Source of the DNA: Candidatus Bipolaricaulota bacterium
GTDB taxonomy: Bacteria > Bipolaricaulota > Bipolaricaulia > UBA7950 > UBA9294
Direction of reading: 5' to 3'
DNA: 45,223 bases
Assembly: GCA_018817505.1 (NCBI GenBank)
Contig: JAHITR010000230.1
Coordinates: forward strand, 1 to 45,223
Shown here: positions 1-8,542 of the stretch, in pieces
Numbering within the stretch: the stretch's first letter is position 1
Layout of the letters: each line of letters opens with the position of its first letter
Position numbers and translations under genes: made by a program
Notes under the pieces: model-generated
Told to the model about the DNA's origin: nothing
The model's database searches: none
What the model saw: the letters and a program-made list of their open reading frames with translations, nothing else

Positions 1-22
1 AAACGCAGAAGGCGCGAGCCTC

Positions 23-619
23 TTAGTCATTGGCATCTTCCTCTCGATTTCCTAGCCCCATCCAGATCAAATCAGCCAATTCCTTGGGAGCAGAGGCAAA
101 GATGTCGTCCTCATCACCCAGCGACGCAAACACCCAGCACGCCGTCATCGTTTGCACAAGATCATACAAAGCTTGAGCCACGACCTTTGGATGACACGCT
201 CGTACCCACCCTTCAGCAATCCCTTCGCGGATGAATTCCGCGATTTGATCGATAATGGTCTTCTGTAACGCGAGAATGCGGTCTCTCAGTCGGCTTCCTC
301 GATGAAATCGTTCAAACAAAATGAGTTCGGCAAGCTCTTGTTGCCCGCGGATTTGCTCGAAGTGCGACTCCAGCAGATGTTGAATCTGATCCCGCACGGG
401 CAAGCTGGTATGCCCAAGTTGTTTGAGGAAGTCCATGCGGAATCGGAAGCTCCCCTCAAACACAGATAGCAACAGGTCATCCTTGTTCTTGAAGTAATTG
501 TAAATCGTGCCTACAGCCACGCCGGCTTCTTGCGCAATGGACGTCATCCGCGCTCGATGAAATCCCTCGCGCGAGAAGACACGCACAGCTGCTTGGCTGA
601 TCTTCGTTTGGTTATCCAT
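23..619 (-). CDS. TetR/AcrR-family repressor, FadR-like
   Basis: A 198-residue DNA-binding repressor. Residues about 6-50 form the TetR helix-turn-helix (AGVAVGTIYNYFKNKDDLL is the recognition region), followed by an all-helical ligand-binding part of normal family length. The ATG at 619 is preceded by GAGGGAGC. Upstream is a perfect 26-bp palindrome overlapping its own -10, so autorepression is likely. The half-site TGAATGA matches the FadR (YsiA) type of operator known from Bacillus, where the ligand is long-chain acyl-CoA. A long-chain acyl-CoA synthetase lies about 15 kb away, but I see no copy of the operator in front of it. The fatty-acid role is therefore inference; the TetR assignment is firm. 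Confidence 0.88.
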   Translation of the reverse strand: MDNQTKISQAAVRVFSREGFHRARMTSIAQEAGVAVGTIYNYFKNKDDLLLSVFEGSFRFRMDFLKQLGHTSLPVRDQIQHLLESHFEQIRGQQELAELILFERFHRGSRLRDRILALQKTIIDQIAEFIREGIAEGWVRACHPKVVAQALYDLVQTMTACWVFASLGDEDDIFASAPKELADLIWMGLGNREEDAND

Positions 620-646
620 GCTCCCTCACGATGCGAGTGCGAACAA

Positions 647-672
647 AAAATGAATGAACGTTCATTCATTTT
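647..672. promoter_or_regulatory. Perfect 26-bp palindromic operator of the TetR gene
   Basis: The core TGAATGAACGTTCATTCA is an exact inverted repeat, and the symmetry extends through flanking A and T runs to 26 bp. It overlaps the -10 of the repressor gene at 668-673. This is the expected layout for autoregulation. Confidence 0.85.
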
Positions 673-697
673 ATCCGCCATCGCATCCCGAGTACAA
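668..697 (-). promoter_or_regulatory. Promoter of the TetR-family gene
   Basis: On the minus strand, -35 TTGTAC (692-697), an 18-bp spacer and -10 TAAAAT (668-673). The -10 is partly covered by the palindrome, so repressor binding would block RNA polymerase. Confidence 0.6.
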
Positions 698-780
698 GAG
701 GCCCTCAAAAGGGATGGATTAGGCGACCTCGTCGCACTGAACAGGTCACGCCCGCAATGGGGGCAGCACTTGAGAATGAC

Positions 781-1050
781 CTAGCCGAACTCGAGGTTCT
801 TGCGGCGGACCTGGTGGCCGCACTCCTGACAAATATCGAACACGGGAACAACCTTCACATTGTTCCCTGTGTATCGCGTCGTGCCCGTACGCAGCGCATA
901 GGATGATGCTCCACGCCCGCGCACAGTCCTCTCATAGGCTTGGTCATGCCTTTCCTCTCGACGCATCTTGGCAGAGCACTTGGGGCACCGCGTTATAAAG
1001 TTGCCAGAGACAGTCGAAATCGCACTGATGACAGTCCAGAAGCCGCTCAT
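781..1050 (-). CDS. Small zinc-ribbon protein of unknown function
   Basis: An 89-residue protein with two CxxC pairs (CPKC near residue 22 and CQEC near residue 76) that would bind one zinc ion. The segment between them is basic, with a GTTRYTGNNVKVVPVF stretch. The ATG at 1050 was chosen because AAGGAG lies 7 nt upstream; a longer frame to 1092 has no comparable signal. It sits between the TetR gene and floA, on the same strand as both. I do not recognise a family, and a nucleic-acid-binding or metal-dependent structural role is only inferred from the cysteines. Confidence 0.6.
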   Translation of the reverse strand: MSGFWTVISAISTVSGNFITRCPKCSAKMRREERHDQAYERTVRGRGASSYALRTGTTRYTGNNVKVVPVFDICQECGHQVRRKNLEFG

Positions 1051-1244
1051 ACGTCTCCTTATATCGTCAGAATGGCCGTCCTTCCATTTCACCCGAAGAT
1101 CCTCAGCGTGCTAGGGCTCGTCGTGTGGCTCTCCTTCTCTGCGGAGCCCAAGCGGCGGGCCAAGGATCTCTGTCAGGAGAATGGCCACTTGGGGATTGTT
1201 GAGCAATAGTTTTTTTAGATTCATTTGCTGATCTGTCACAGGAA

Positions 1245-2237
1245 TCACGCCCCCTGGAGAGGTTGTGTACCGCCAGGAGAGTCCTTGCCAGCAATGCTAT
1301 CGCGCATCTTCGTATCGGCCTGGACGTTCTTCATTTTGTAGTAATCCATGATCCCCAGGTGCCCCAATCGGAAGGCCTCGGCCATGGCACGCGGAATCTC
1401 GGCTTCAGCCTCAACGACGGCGGCGCGGCGCTCCTGTACTAGCGCCGTCATCTCCTGCTCGCGAGCAACGGCCATGGCCCGACGTTCCTCAGCTTTTGCC
1501 CGCGCCACCTTCAGATCCGCTTCTGCCTGGTCGGTTTGCAGCTGGGCTCCGATGTTCTTTCCGACGTCAACATCGGCAATGTCAATGGACAGGATCTCGA
1601 ATGCCGTTCCCGCATCGAGGCCCTTGGAGAGCACGAGCTTGGAGATCTTGTCTGGATTCTCTAGCACTTCCTTGTGAGAGGACGCAGACCCGATCGCTGA
1701 AACAATTCCTTCGCCAACACGCGCAATGATGGTTTCTTCTGTCGCGCCACCGACCAATCGGTCAATGTTGGCACGAACCGTGACCTTGGCAATCGCAAAC
1801 AGCTGAATGCCGTTCGAAGCAACAGCTCCAACCCTTGGCGTCTCAATCACTCGAGGGTTGACCGACATCGTTACCGCGTCAAGAACATCTCGTCCCGCAA
1901 GGTCGATCGCTGCAGCTCGTTGAAAATCAAGCGGAATATCCGCTTTGTCGGCTGAAATCAGCGCGCGGGCCACGCGATCTACGTTGCCTCCAGCAAGGCA
2001 ATGGGCCTCCAGCGCGGAAACCGAGAGCTTGATGCCTGCCTTCCACGCCGCGACCATTGGAAAAATGACCTTGTGCGGATTGACTTTTCGTAGTCTCATG
2101 CCGATGAACGTCATCGGTCCCACTGGCACGCCTGCAGCAAGAGCAGAGATCCACAGACCAATGGGAACGAAATACGAGAATAGCCAGATGACGAACAGCA
2201 CGGCGACAGCAACAATGATATATGGGACATAGGGCAT
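1245..2237 (-). CDS. floA: Flotillin-like protein FloA
   Basis: A 330-residue membrane scaffold protein of the FloA (YqfA) family, which organises membrane microdomains in Firmicutes and others. The first ~45 residues hold hydrophobic segments ([19 protein letters not shown] and a second stretch). An SPFH-type domain follows, then the Glu/Ala-rich coiled coil with [17 protein letters not shown] and the C-terminal [21 protein letters not shown] signature. Length matches the family (~330). The ATG at 2237 has AAGGAG 8 nt upstream; a GTG at 2246 lies too close to that SD. It follows nfeD with a short overlap of signals (the nfeD stop lies in this leader), so the two are translationally coupled. 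The pairing is typical of flotillin systems. Confidence 0.95.
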   Translation of the reverse strand: MPYVPYIIVAVAVLFVIWLFSYFVPIGLWISALAAGVPVGPMTFIGMRLRKVNPHKVIFPMVAAWKAGIKLSVSALEAHCLAGGNVDRVARALISADKADIPLDFQRAAAIDLAGRDVLDAVTMSVNPRVIETPRVGAVASNGIQLFAIAKVTVRANIDRLVGGATEETIIARVGEGIVSAIGSASSHKEVLENPDKISKLVLSKGLDAGTAFEILSIDIADVDVGKNIGAQLQTDQAEADLKVARAKAEERRAMAVAREQEMTALVQERRAAVVEAEAEIPRAMAEAFRLGHLGIMDYYKMKNVQADTKMRDSIAGKDSPGGTQPLQGA

Positions 2238-2242
2238 GGCGA

Positions 2243-3592
2243 TCACTCCTTAGTCAGCTTTTTGCGTACGACCTTGCGGTATCCTTCATCCTTGATCACG
2301 ACGATCGGCGTATCCTTGGGCAGAAACCCCTCTTCACTAACCACATCGATCCGCTCGTCACCAAAGCGCCCGACTCCAACTGGACGAAGATTGGTAGCGG
2401 CCATGCCGCTCCTGCCAATCCAGAACTCATGCGTCGGCTCGTCGCGATTCCTGCTAAACACGCCACCGGTGATCGCTGTTGAGAGAATCATCCCTCCCAA
2501 TCGCAGTCGGGTCTTCGGAAGCTTGGTAAGCAGCAAAACAACGGCGACAACACTCGCAAGAAGTCCTGCTGCAACGATCACGATGGCTTGCCCTGCCTGC
2601 GTGCTTGAGGAAAGAGGGCCAAGCATCGCTGTGTAGAACCCGAGGCCAATGAGAACCAGGCCGATCAATCCTGAGAGACCAAAATCGACGGCCGTAAATG
2701 CAAAGATCTCAAGCAAGATGGCGATCAACCCAGCTAACAAGAAGCCTATCGACTCCCATCCAGCCAATCCAACGAGAACATGAGACCAAAAGAACGCCCC
2801 TAGACAGGCAATTCCAATCAATCCGAAGATCCCGAAGCCAGGAATCATCATCTCAATGATCAGCCCGATGAGGCCAACTGCGATCAGCAATCCGGCAACC
2901 AGAGGAAGGGTCAGCTTCTCGACCACGCCGTCGACCCACTGGGGACTGTATTCAACAAGCACGGCTGTCTCCCTGCCTACAAGAACAAGGAGTTCGTCCA
3001 TTGAATTCGCAGAACCATCAGAATACCCCAGCGCCGCGGCTTCCGCGGACGTCAGCGTGAGGAGCTTGCCTTGCTCAATCATCCCGGGAATGACGACATC
3101 CCGATCGACCATCGCTTCAGCCACCTCTGGGACACGGCCATGGATCTCGGCCGTTGCACGAAAGATCTTCCGCACAGCAGATATGGTCTTTTCGGGGGCC
3201 TCCTGCAACGTGTCCCTGCTCACGACAACGGGTGCCGCTGCGCCAAGAACGCCTCCCGGAGCAAAGATGATTTGATCGCACGCGATCGCTAGGAGTGCGC
3301 CGGCAGACAGAGCTTGCCGATTGATGTAGGCGATCGTCGGGACCTCCGCATCAAGGAGAAGATCCTTCGCAGTTACCCCCGAGTTGAGTACGCCTCCTGG
3401 CGTCGACAGAACGAGAACGACAAGCGCCGCGTTGGCCTCTTCGGCGTGATTGAGGCCATTGCGCAAATAGGTCACGGTTCCTGCTCCCATCTCATCATCA
3501 ATACGCAGAATCCAAATCTCATTGGCCGCCGCGGCAGAAAAGGTAATCGCCATCAGCAAAGACACAACAGTCAACATCCGGGTCGTGTTCAT
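2243..3592 (-). CDS. nfeD: NfeD/1510-N family membrane-bound ClpP-class serine protease
   Basis: A 449-residue protein with a signal peptide (residues 1-22), a ClpP/crotonase-like serine protease domain (about 24-225), four to five transmembrane segments (about 228-355) and a C-terminal OB-like NfeD domain (about 375-449). The nucleophile is Ser96 in ALSAGAL; Lys135 is a plausible dyad partner by comparison with the archaeal PH1510 Ser-Lys dyad. STPGG (63-67) is the oxyanion region. Full-length NfeD proteins sit beside flotillin or stomatin genes and cleave their C-termini, which fits floA immediately downstream. The ATG lacks an SD and lies 7 nt after a strong -10, so the transcript is probably leaderless. 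Confidence 0.93.
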   Translation of the reverse strand: MNTTRMLTVVSLLMAITFSAAAANEIWILRIDDEMGAGTVTYLRNGLNHAEEANAALVVLVLSTPGGVLNSGVTAKDLLLDAEVPTIAYINRQALSAGALLAIACDQIIFAPGGVLGAAAPVVVSRDTLQEAPEKTISAVRKIFRATAEIHGRVPEVAEAMVDRDVVIPGMIEQGKLLTLTSAEAAALGYSDGSANSMDELLVLVGRETAVLVEYSPQWVDGVVEKLTLPLVAGLLIAVGLIGLIIEMMIPGFGIFGLIGIACLGAFFWSHVLVGLAGWESIGFLLAGLIAILLEIFAFTAVDFGLSGLIGLVLIGLGFYTAMLGPLSSSTQAGQAIVIVAAGLLASVVAVVLLLTKLPKTRLRLGGMILSTAITGGVFSRNRDEPTHEFWIGRSGMAATNLRPVGVGRFGDERIDVVSEEGFLPKDTPIVVIKDEGYRKVVRKKLTKE

Positions 3593-3599
3593 TGGGTTG

Positions 3600-3629
3600 A
3601 GTATAGGTTGAGATGGGCAGGACTGTCAA
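3600..3629 (-). promoter_or_regulatory. Leaderless promoter of nfeD-floA
   Basis: Minus strand: consensus -35 TTGACA (3624-3629), 18-bp spacer, -10 TATACT (3600-3605), then 7 nt to the nfeD ATG. The predicted transcription start coincides with the start codon. Confidence 0.8.
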
Positions 3630-3774
3630 AGACTCTCCTCTATTGGGAGGGGATTGGATGTATTTTCATCCGGAGGTTGAGGTCCCCTCGGATCCCTTGA
3701 GAACGATCGCTGCCCTCGTGTCCGAGATTTCAAATGGGGGCATACGATCAAGGGGCCTTGGTGCCGAAGAGGGC

Positions 3775-3803
3775 TTGGCTTAGTCGTTCCATCGTCCTAT
3801 GCT
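3775..3803 (+). promoter_or_regulatory. Leaderless promoter of the LRR gene
   Basis: -35 TTGGCT (3775-3780), 17-bp spacer, -10 TATGCT (3798-3803), and only 5 nt to the ATG at 3809. No SD is present. Confidence 0.65.
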
Positions 3804-3808
3804 GTGGC

Positions 3809-5152
3809 ATGATGAAGAAGCGCCATCGACAAAGAACGGTTGGAGTCTCCAACTTGGCATGGGCCGCAATGGCGGTGATCATTGGAATGGTCGTTGCCAC
3901 TGGCTTGATCGCCGGAGCTGCCGGCGTCATCCACTTTCCCGACCCAGGGCTTGAAGCTGCCGTTCGCGAGGCGCTCAACAAGCCGGCTGGTGAAATCACC
4001 GATCAGGAATTGCTTGGGATCACGACTCTGGATGCCCGGTACCACAAAATCGCCAATATCGAGGGTATTGAGTATCTCGTCAATCTCACCGAGCTCGACT
4101 TGTATGGCAACCAAATCGTCGATATCTCGCCGTTGTCGGGTCTTTCGAAGCTGACGACTCTCATCTTGACGAGGAACGAGGTTGCCGATATCAGCCCACT
4201 ATCCACGCTAACCAGCCTGGCCGAGATCCAATTGCGCAACAACCAGATCTGTGACATTGAGCCGCTGGTGAACAACCCCGATTTCGCCCGTGACGTCGCC
4301 ATCGCTCTGTCTTTCAATCCATTACCCCTTCAACTTGGCTCTCCAGTTATGCGGAATATCGAGGCTCTACAGGGTCGAGGCGCGCGCATTGTTTTTGCTC
4401 CCATCGTCGTCTTTCCTGACGCGGGAGTTGAGGCGGCCATTCGCGAGGCCATCGGGAAACCCACTGAAGATATTCTGGATGCGGACGTGGTCGCTGTGAC
4501 CGCCCTCTCTGCTCGGTATCGGGGCATTTCCAACCTTGAGGGGCTTGAGTATTGCGTCAATCTCACAGAGCTAGATCTGTCTGGCAATGACATCGTGGAG
4601 ATCGACGCATTGGCTGGGTTGACCAAGCTCGCCAAGCTCGCCTTGGAGAACAATGACATCATCTCGCTCGGCCCTCTGTCAGACCTTTCCAATCTGACGC
4701 AGCTGTCTCTGAACGACAATCAGATTGCCGATCTTGGCCCACTCTCTGGATTGAGTCGGCTCACGACTCTCTATTTGTGGAATAACGAGATTGTTGATCT
4801 CGCCCCCCTGTCCGAGTTGAGGAATCTCACTGGACTGTATCTGTACTTCAACCGCATTGTCGATATCACACCGCTCGCGAATCTCCAGCATCTCACTGGG
4901 CTTGGCTTGAGCTGGAACCAGATCATCGACCTTGCCGCGTTGTCAGGGCTAACCTCGCTCTCTCGGCTTTACTTGGATCACAACCAAATTGTAGATATCT
5001 CGCCTCTGGTCTCCAATGCAGGGCTGGATCAAGACGACATCGTTCACTTGCAGGAGAACCCCCTACCATTGGAGCCTGGATCCCCGGCTCTGCATGACAT
5101 GCAGGTTTTGCGGGATCGCGGCGTCGCCGTGGACGACTCTGCTGAGGAGTGA
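3809..5152 (+). CDS. Secreted or membrane-anchored leucine-rich-repeat protein with two homologous halves
   Basis: A 447-residue protein beginning with a basic stretch and a hydrophobic segment (AMAVIIGMVVATGLIAGAAGV), likely an uncleaved anchor or signal peptide. The rest consists of ~22-residue SDS22/internalin-like LRRs of the type LxxLxLxxNxIxDIxPL. Each half starts with the same cap (FPDPGLEAAVREALNKP in half 1, FPDAGVEAAIREAIGKP in half 2) and ends with NPLPLxxGSP. Half 1 has about four repeats and half 2 about nine, so the protein arose by internal duplication with unequal expansion. The start at 3809 fits the promoter; a longer frame from 3734 has none. Surface binding is inferred; no ligand is known. 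Confidence 0.85.
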   Translation: MMKKRHRQRTVGVSNLAWAAMAVIIGMVVATGLIAGAAGVIHFPDPGLEAAVREALNKPAGEITDQELLGITTLDARYHKIANIEGIEYLVNLTELDLYGNQIVDISPLSGLSKLTTLILTRNEVADISPLSTLTSLAEIQLRNNQICDIEPLVNNPDFARDVAIALSFNPLPLQLGSPVMRNIEALQGRGARIVFAPIVVFPDAGVEAAIREAIGKPTEDILDADVVAVTALSARYRGISNLEGLEYCVNLTELDLSGNDIVEIDALAGLTKLAKLALENNDIISLGPLSDLSNLTQLSLNDNQIADLGPLSGLSRLTTLYLWNNEIVDLAPLSELRNLTGLYLYFNRIVDITPLANLQHLTGLGLSWNQIIDLAALSGLTSLSRLYLDHNQIVDISPLVSNAGLDQDDIVHLQENPLPLEPGSPALHDMQVLRDRGVAVDDSAEE

Positions 5153-5171
5153 AGCTGTGAGAAGACGAAAA

Positions 5172-5190
5172 CCGCCCTCGTCTAGGGCGG
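5172..5190 (-). terminator. Rho-independent terminator of tRNA-Ala
   Basis: A 7-bp GC stem (CCGCCCT/AGGGCGG) with a 5-nt loop. On the minus strand it is followed by TTTTCG, 11 nt beyond the tRNA-Ala 3' end. Confidence 0.75.
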
Positions 5191-5201
5191 CTTCATCGTG
5201 G

Positions 5202-5275
5202 TGGAGGTGATCGGATTCGAACCGACAGCCTCCCGCGTGCAAGGCGGGCGCTCTCCCGGTTAGAGCTACACCCCC
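5202..5275 (-). tRNA. tRNA-Ala (anticodon UGC)
   Basis: A 74-nt cloverleaf on the minus strand. The acceptor stem GGGGGTG pairs with CACCTCC, and the anticodon stem CCCGC/GCGGG encloses CTTGCAC (anticodon TGC). The T-loop is TTCGAAT. CCA is not encoded. Confidence 0.95.
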
Positions 5276-5293
5276 ATAATGTTCAAGACGTTC

Positions 5294-5321
5294 ATTATAG
5301 TCGCCCGTTGAGAACGTTCAA
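5294..5321 (-). promoter_or_regulatory. Promoter of tRNA-Ala
   Basis: Minus strand -35 TTGAAC (5316-5321), 16-bp spacer, consensus -10 TATAAT (5294-5299). Predicted start is about 12 nt before the tRNA 5' end. Confidence 0.75.
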
Positions 5322-5347
5322 CCTCGCAAGTACTGTAGCCACCTAGT

Positions 5348-5376
5348 TTGAGCGAGCGCAGAGACCTCGCTACTAT
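5348..5376 (+). promoter_or_regulatory. Leaderless promoter of uvrC
   Basis: -35 TTGAGC (5348-5353), 17-bp spacer, -10 TACTAT (5371-5376), then 7 nt to the ATG at 5384, with no SD. Confidence 0.6.
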
Positions 5377-5383
5377 CCACAGG

Positions 5384-7249
5384 ATGATGACCAAAGACCA
5401 GCAACGAGAGGACAAGCTTAAGGCTCTGCCCGTATCGCCTGGTGTCTACTTGATGAGAGATGCCCTTGGCGACGTCATCTACGTGGGCAAGGCTGCTGTT
5501 CTACGATCGCGCGTTCGTTCGTATTTCCAATCCCCGGATGGTTTGCATCAGCGAACCCGGGCGCTGGTGTCTGAGATCGCTGACTTTGAGGTCATTCAGA
5601 CCGCGACAGAGAGCGAGGCCTTTCTGCTTGAGGACAGCCTCATCAAACGCTACCAACCCCGATTCAACGTGCGCTTGCGTGACGACAAACGCTATCCCTA
5701 CCTCAAGATGACAAACGAAGCCTTTCCTCGCGTTCGCATCGTTAGGCGCAGGTATCCTGATGGGGCACGTTATTACGGCCCCTACACGAATGCCAAGGCC
5801 ATGCGCGCCACCCTGAAGCTCGCGCAGAAGCTGTTCCCCATTCGCACATGCTCTCTAGATTTGCCGCTGAAATCGCCGCGAAGACCGTGTCTGAATTTTC
5901 ACATTGGGCGCTGCTCTGGTCCCTGTGCCGAGCTGATTTCAACGAGCGCGTATGGACAGCTCGTCGATCAAGCTGGCCTATTGTTCGAAGGGCGAATCTC
6001 TGGACTCATCGCACGACTTCGTAAATCCATGAATCATGCGGCTGCATCCGAGGAATTTGAGCGCGCCGCCCACTTACGAGACCAACTCAACTCGCTACAA
6101 AGAAGCCTGGAACGTCAATCCGTGGTCCTCAACGATCACCTCGATCGCGATGTCCTCGGATTCGCTGCTGAAAAGGATCGCGTATGCGCACTGACATTTG
6201 TTGTCCGTGGTGGCCGCATTGCAGGGCAGCAGACGATCTTCCTGTCAGCCCCAGATGACGTCGACCCTTCCGAGATTCTGGAAGCGTTCATCACTCAATA
6301 CTATGCCACTGCTTCATCGATTCCCCGGGAGCTGTTGTTGCCATCAGACATTGAACATGCCGATTTGTTTAGGGATTGGCTATCCGGGCTTCGCGGTCGT
6401 AGCGTGGACATCAAGGTGCCTGCCCGTGGAGAGAAGCGCGCTCTGGTTGTCATGGCATCCGAGAATGCTCGATATGCACTGCTTCAGGATCTGAAGCAAA
6501 CGACGCTGAAAAAAGAGTCGTCGTCGGCCCTGATTGAGTTGGTCGATGGTCTCTCGCTCGGTGGATATCCCCAGAGAATTGAGGCCTTCGATATCTCCAA
6601 CACGCAGGGGGAAGAGGCCACTGGATCGATGGTCGTCTTTGAGAATGGGAGCCCCCGCCGCGATGCGTATCGCCATTTCAAGGTCCATCTTGCAGGCAAA
6701 CCCGATGACTATGCCATGATGAAAGAGGTCGTGCGTCGTCGCTTTCGCCGTGGGTTAGCGGAGTTATCCAACCCCACACTGGCCCGCGGAAAATTTTCCG
6801 AGTTGCCTGACTTGCTGCTGATCGATGGGGGCAAGGGACAGCTGAAGGTAGCCGTTGATGTGCTCAGGGAACTCAACATCGAGGGAATCGACGTGATCGG
6901 GTTGGCCAAGCGCCACGAAGAGGTGTTCAAACCAGGACAGTCCCAATCCATACAGCTTCCGATGGAATCCGATGCCTTGCTCCTCTTGCGGAGAATCCGC
7001 GATGAGGCCCATCGATTTGCCATTTCATATCATCGCAGACTGAGATCCCAGCGGAGTCTTTCGTCCGTGCTGGACGACATTCCTGGCATTGGACCCAAGC
7101 GAAAGTCCTCGCTCATGAAGGCATTCGGGTCTGTGGATCGATTGACTCACGCAACGGCCGAAGAGATCTCGCTCGGTGCAGGTGTTTCAGAGGCATTGGC
7201 AGAAAAAATTGTGTCTCATTTGCAGGAGGAATCGCAAGATACCTCATAG
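5384..7249 (+). CDS. uvrC: Excinuclease ABC subunit C
   Basis: A 621-residue endonuclease that makes the dual incisions in nucleotide excision repair with UvrA and UvrB. In order: GIY-YIG domain (PGVYLM, then VIYVGKA, near residues 18-40), a Cys-rich segment around CLNFHIGRCSGPC, the UvrB-binding UVR helix pair (EFERAAHLRDQLNSLQ), the RNase H-like 5'-incision domain (FDISNTQG and LLIDGGKGQL), and C-terminal helix-hairpin-helix motifs (IPGIGPKRKSSLMKAFGS). Length is normal. The start at 5384 rather than an in-frame TTG at 5348 follows from the promoter position. It is probably monocistronic, as the M42 gene follows after about 150 nt with its own SD. Confidence 0.97.
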   Translation: MMTKDQQREDKLKALPVSPGVYLMRDALGDVIYVGKAAVLRSRVRSYFQSPDGLHQRTRALVSEIADFEVIQTATESEAFLLEDSLIKRYQPRFNVRLRDDKRYPYLKMTNEAFPRVRIVRRRYPDGARYYGPYTNAKAMRATLKLAQKLFPIRTCSLDLPLKSPRRPCLNFHIGRCSGPCAELISTSAYGQLVDQAGLLFEGRISGLIARLRKSMNHAAASEEFERAAHLRDQLNSLQRSLERQSVVLNDHLDRDVLGFAAEKDRVCALTFVVRGGRIAGQQTIFLSAPDDVDPSEILEAFITQYYATASSIPRELLLPSDIEHADLFRDWLSGLRGRSVDIKVPARGEKRALVVMASENARYALLQDLKQTTLKKESSSALIELVDGLSLGGYPQRIEAFDISNTQGEEATGSMVVFENGSPRRDAYRHFKVHLAGKPDDYAMMKEVVRRRFRRGLAELSNPTLARGKFSELPDLLLIDGGKGQLKVAVDVLRELNIEGIDVIGLAKRHEEVFKPGQSQSIQLPMESDALLLLRRIRDEAHRFAISYHRRLRSQRSLSSVLDDIPGIGPKRKSSLMKAFGSVDRLTHATAEEISLGAGVSEALAEKIVSHLQEESQDTS

Positions 7250-7398
7250 GCACACGGCCCTAGGGGCACGTTTCTTCACGCCGTTTTTTTCGTCACGGGC
7301 TCGACCCATGGACAGACATATTGTCCTCTCGGTTGTCATCTGGTAGCCGTTTTGTCCGTGACCTATACTCCGCCGTGGACAAGGAGGTCCTCTCACTC

Positions 7399-8457
7399 AT
7401 GCAAACGATCGATCTGTTGAGGAAACTCTCAAATGCCTTCGGCGTTTCCGGGTTTGAAGAACAGGTGCGAGAGATGATTCATTCCCTCGTGGCCCCTGCG
7501 GTTGATGAGGTCAAGACGGATGCGCTGGGCAATGTGTTTGCCATTCGTAAATCTGCAAATCCGGATGCCAAGACACTGATGTTGGATGCCCACACAGACG
7601 AAATTGGCTTCATTGTGAAATGGATCGAAAGCGACGGCTTCCTTCGCTTTACGCCGCTCGGAGGATGGGATCCCCGCATCATTCCCGGCCATCGCGTGGT
7701 GATCCAAACCCGTTCCGGCAGGATGCAAACCGGCGTCATTGGAACGGCACCTCCACACATTCTGTCCGCCGAGGAACGCAAGTCCCCGATTCCGATTGAG
7801 AAGATGTTCATCGATATCGGCGCCTCTTCTTTGCAGGATGCGCTAGATATGGGCGTTCAGATTGGAGACCCGCTGACCGTTCATTACCCATTCGAGGAAA
7901 TGAAGGACGGCGTTGTCACTGGCAAGGCATTCGATGATCGCGCAGGGTGCGCTGTCTTAATTGAAACTGCCGAGCGAACCGCTGGCCAGGATCTGGGTGT
8001 CCACGTTGTGTTCGCTTTTGTCATTGGAGAAGAGGTTGGGTTGCGTGGGGCGCGCACGGCAGCCTTCCAGATCAAGCCTGATTTGGCGATCGCTGTCGAG
8101 GGAACCATTGGTGCGGACATGCCTGGCGTCCCTGAGAACTCACAGCCTGTTCGATTAGGCCGCGGACCGGCCTTGTCCGTAGCCGACAACTCGATCATCG
8201 TGAGTCGTAAAGTCCTCCACGCCATGGAGGCGATCGCCGATGCCGCGGGCATCCCGTATCAATACAAGCTTCCAACCTACGGCGGGACAGATGCAGGAGC
8301 CATTCACATTACGCGCGGCGGATGTTTGGCAGGTGTTGTGTCCGTTCCCTGCCGCTACATTCACTCCCCCATCTCGACCCTACGCCTGGCTGATTTTGAG
8401 CTGACGAGTCGATATGTCACCGAATTGGTGAAACGGCTTCCAGCCGCCGTTCTATAG
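7399..8457 (+). CDS. M42 family metallopeptidase (aminopeptidase/TET-like)
   Basis: A 352-residue dinuclear metal (Zn or Co) aminopeptidase of family M42, which in characterised members forms dodecameric cytosolic assemblies that trim peptides. Metal and catalytic motifs are LDAHTDEIGF, FDDRAGC, GEEVGLRGA, AVEGT (Glu in place of the Asp of TET proteases, as in several M42 subgroups) and RYIHSP. The start at 7399 is supported by AAGGAGG 11 nt upstream; an in-frame extension to 7321 has no signal. It ends before a strong terminator shared with the convergent aminotransferase. Specificity cannot be read from the sequence; some family members were annotated as endoglucanases in error. Confidence 0.92.
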   Translation: MQTIDLLRKLSNAFGVSGFEEQVREMIHSLVAPAVDEVKTDALGNVFAIRKSANPDAKTLMLDAHTDEIGFIVKWIESDGFLRFTPLGGWDPRIIPGHRVVIQTRSGRMQTGVIGTAPPHILSAEERKSPIPIEKMFIDIGASSLQDALDMGVQIGDPLTVHYPFEEMKDGVVTGKAFDDRAGCAVLIETAERTAGQDLGVHVVFAFVIGEEVGLRGARTAAFQIKPDLAIAVEGTIGADMPGVPENSQPVRLGRGPALSVADNSIIVSRKVLHAMEAIADAAGIPYQYKLPTYGGTDAGAIHITRGGCLAGVVSVPCRYIHSPISTLRLADFELTSRYVTELVKRLPAAVL

Positions 8458-8482
8458 AGAGTGAAGAGAAGGTCCACAAAAA

Positions 8483-8518
8483 CCGCGGCATCGACGAACC
8501 GACTCGTCGATGCCGCGG
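8483..8518. terminator. Strong bidirectional terminator
   Basis: A perfect 15-bp stem (8483-8497 with 8504-8518) and 6-nt loop between convergent genes. On the minus strand TTTTT follows directly, giving an ideal terminator for the aminotransferase; on the plus strand only CACCATTTT follows. Confidence 0.9.
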
Positions 8519-8542
8519 CACCATTTTCTCATCGGGCTGGCA

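Noticed and set aside
5310-5325. Near-palindrome GTTGAGAACGTTCAAC as an SOS box for uvrC
   Set aside because: It does not match known LexA spacing and is explained as the -35 region of the tRNA-Ala promoter.
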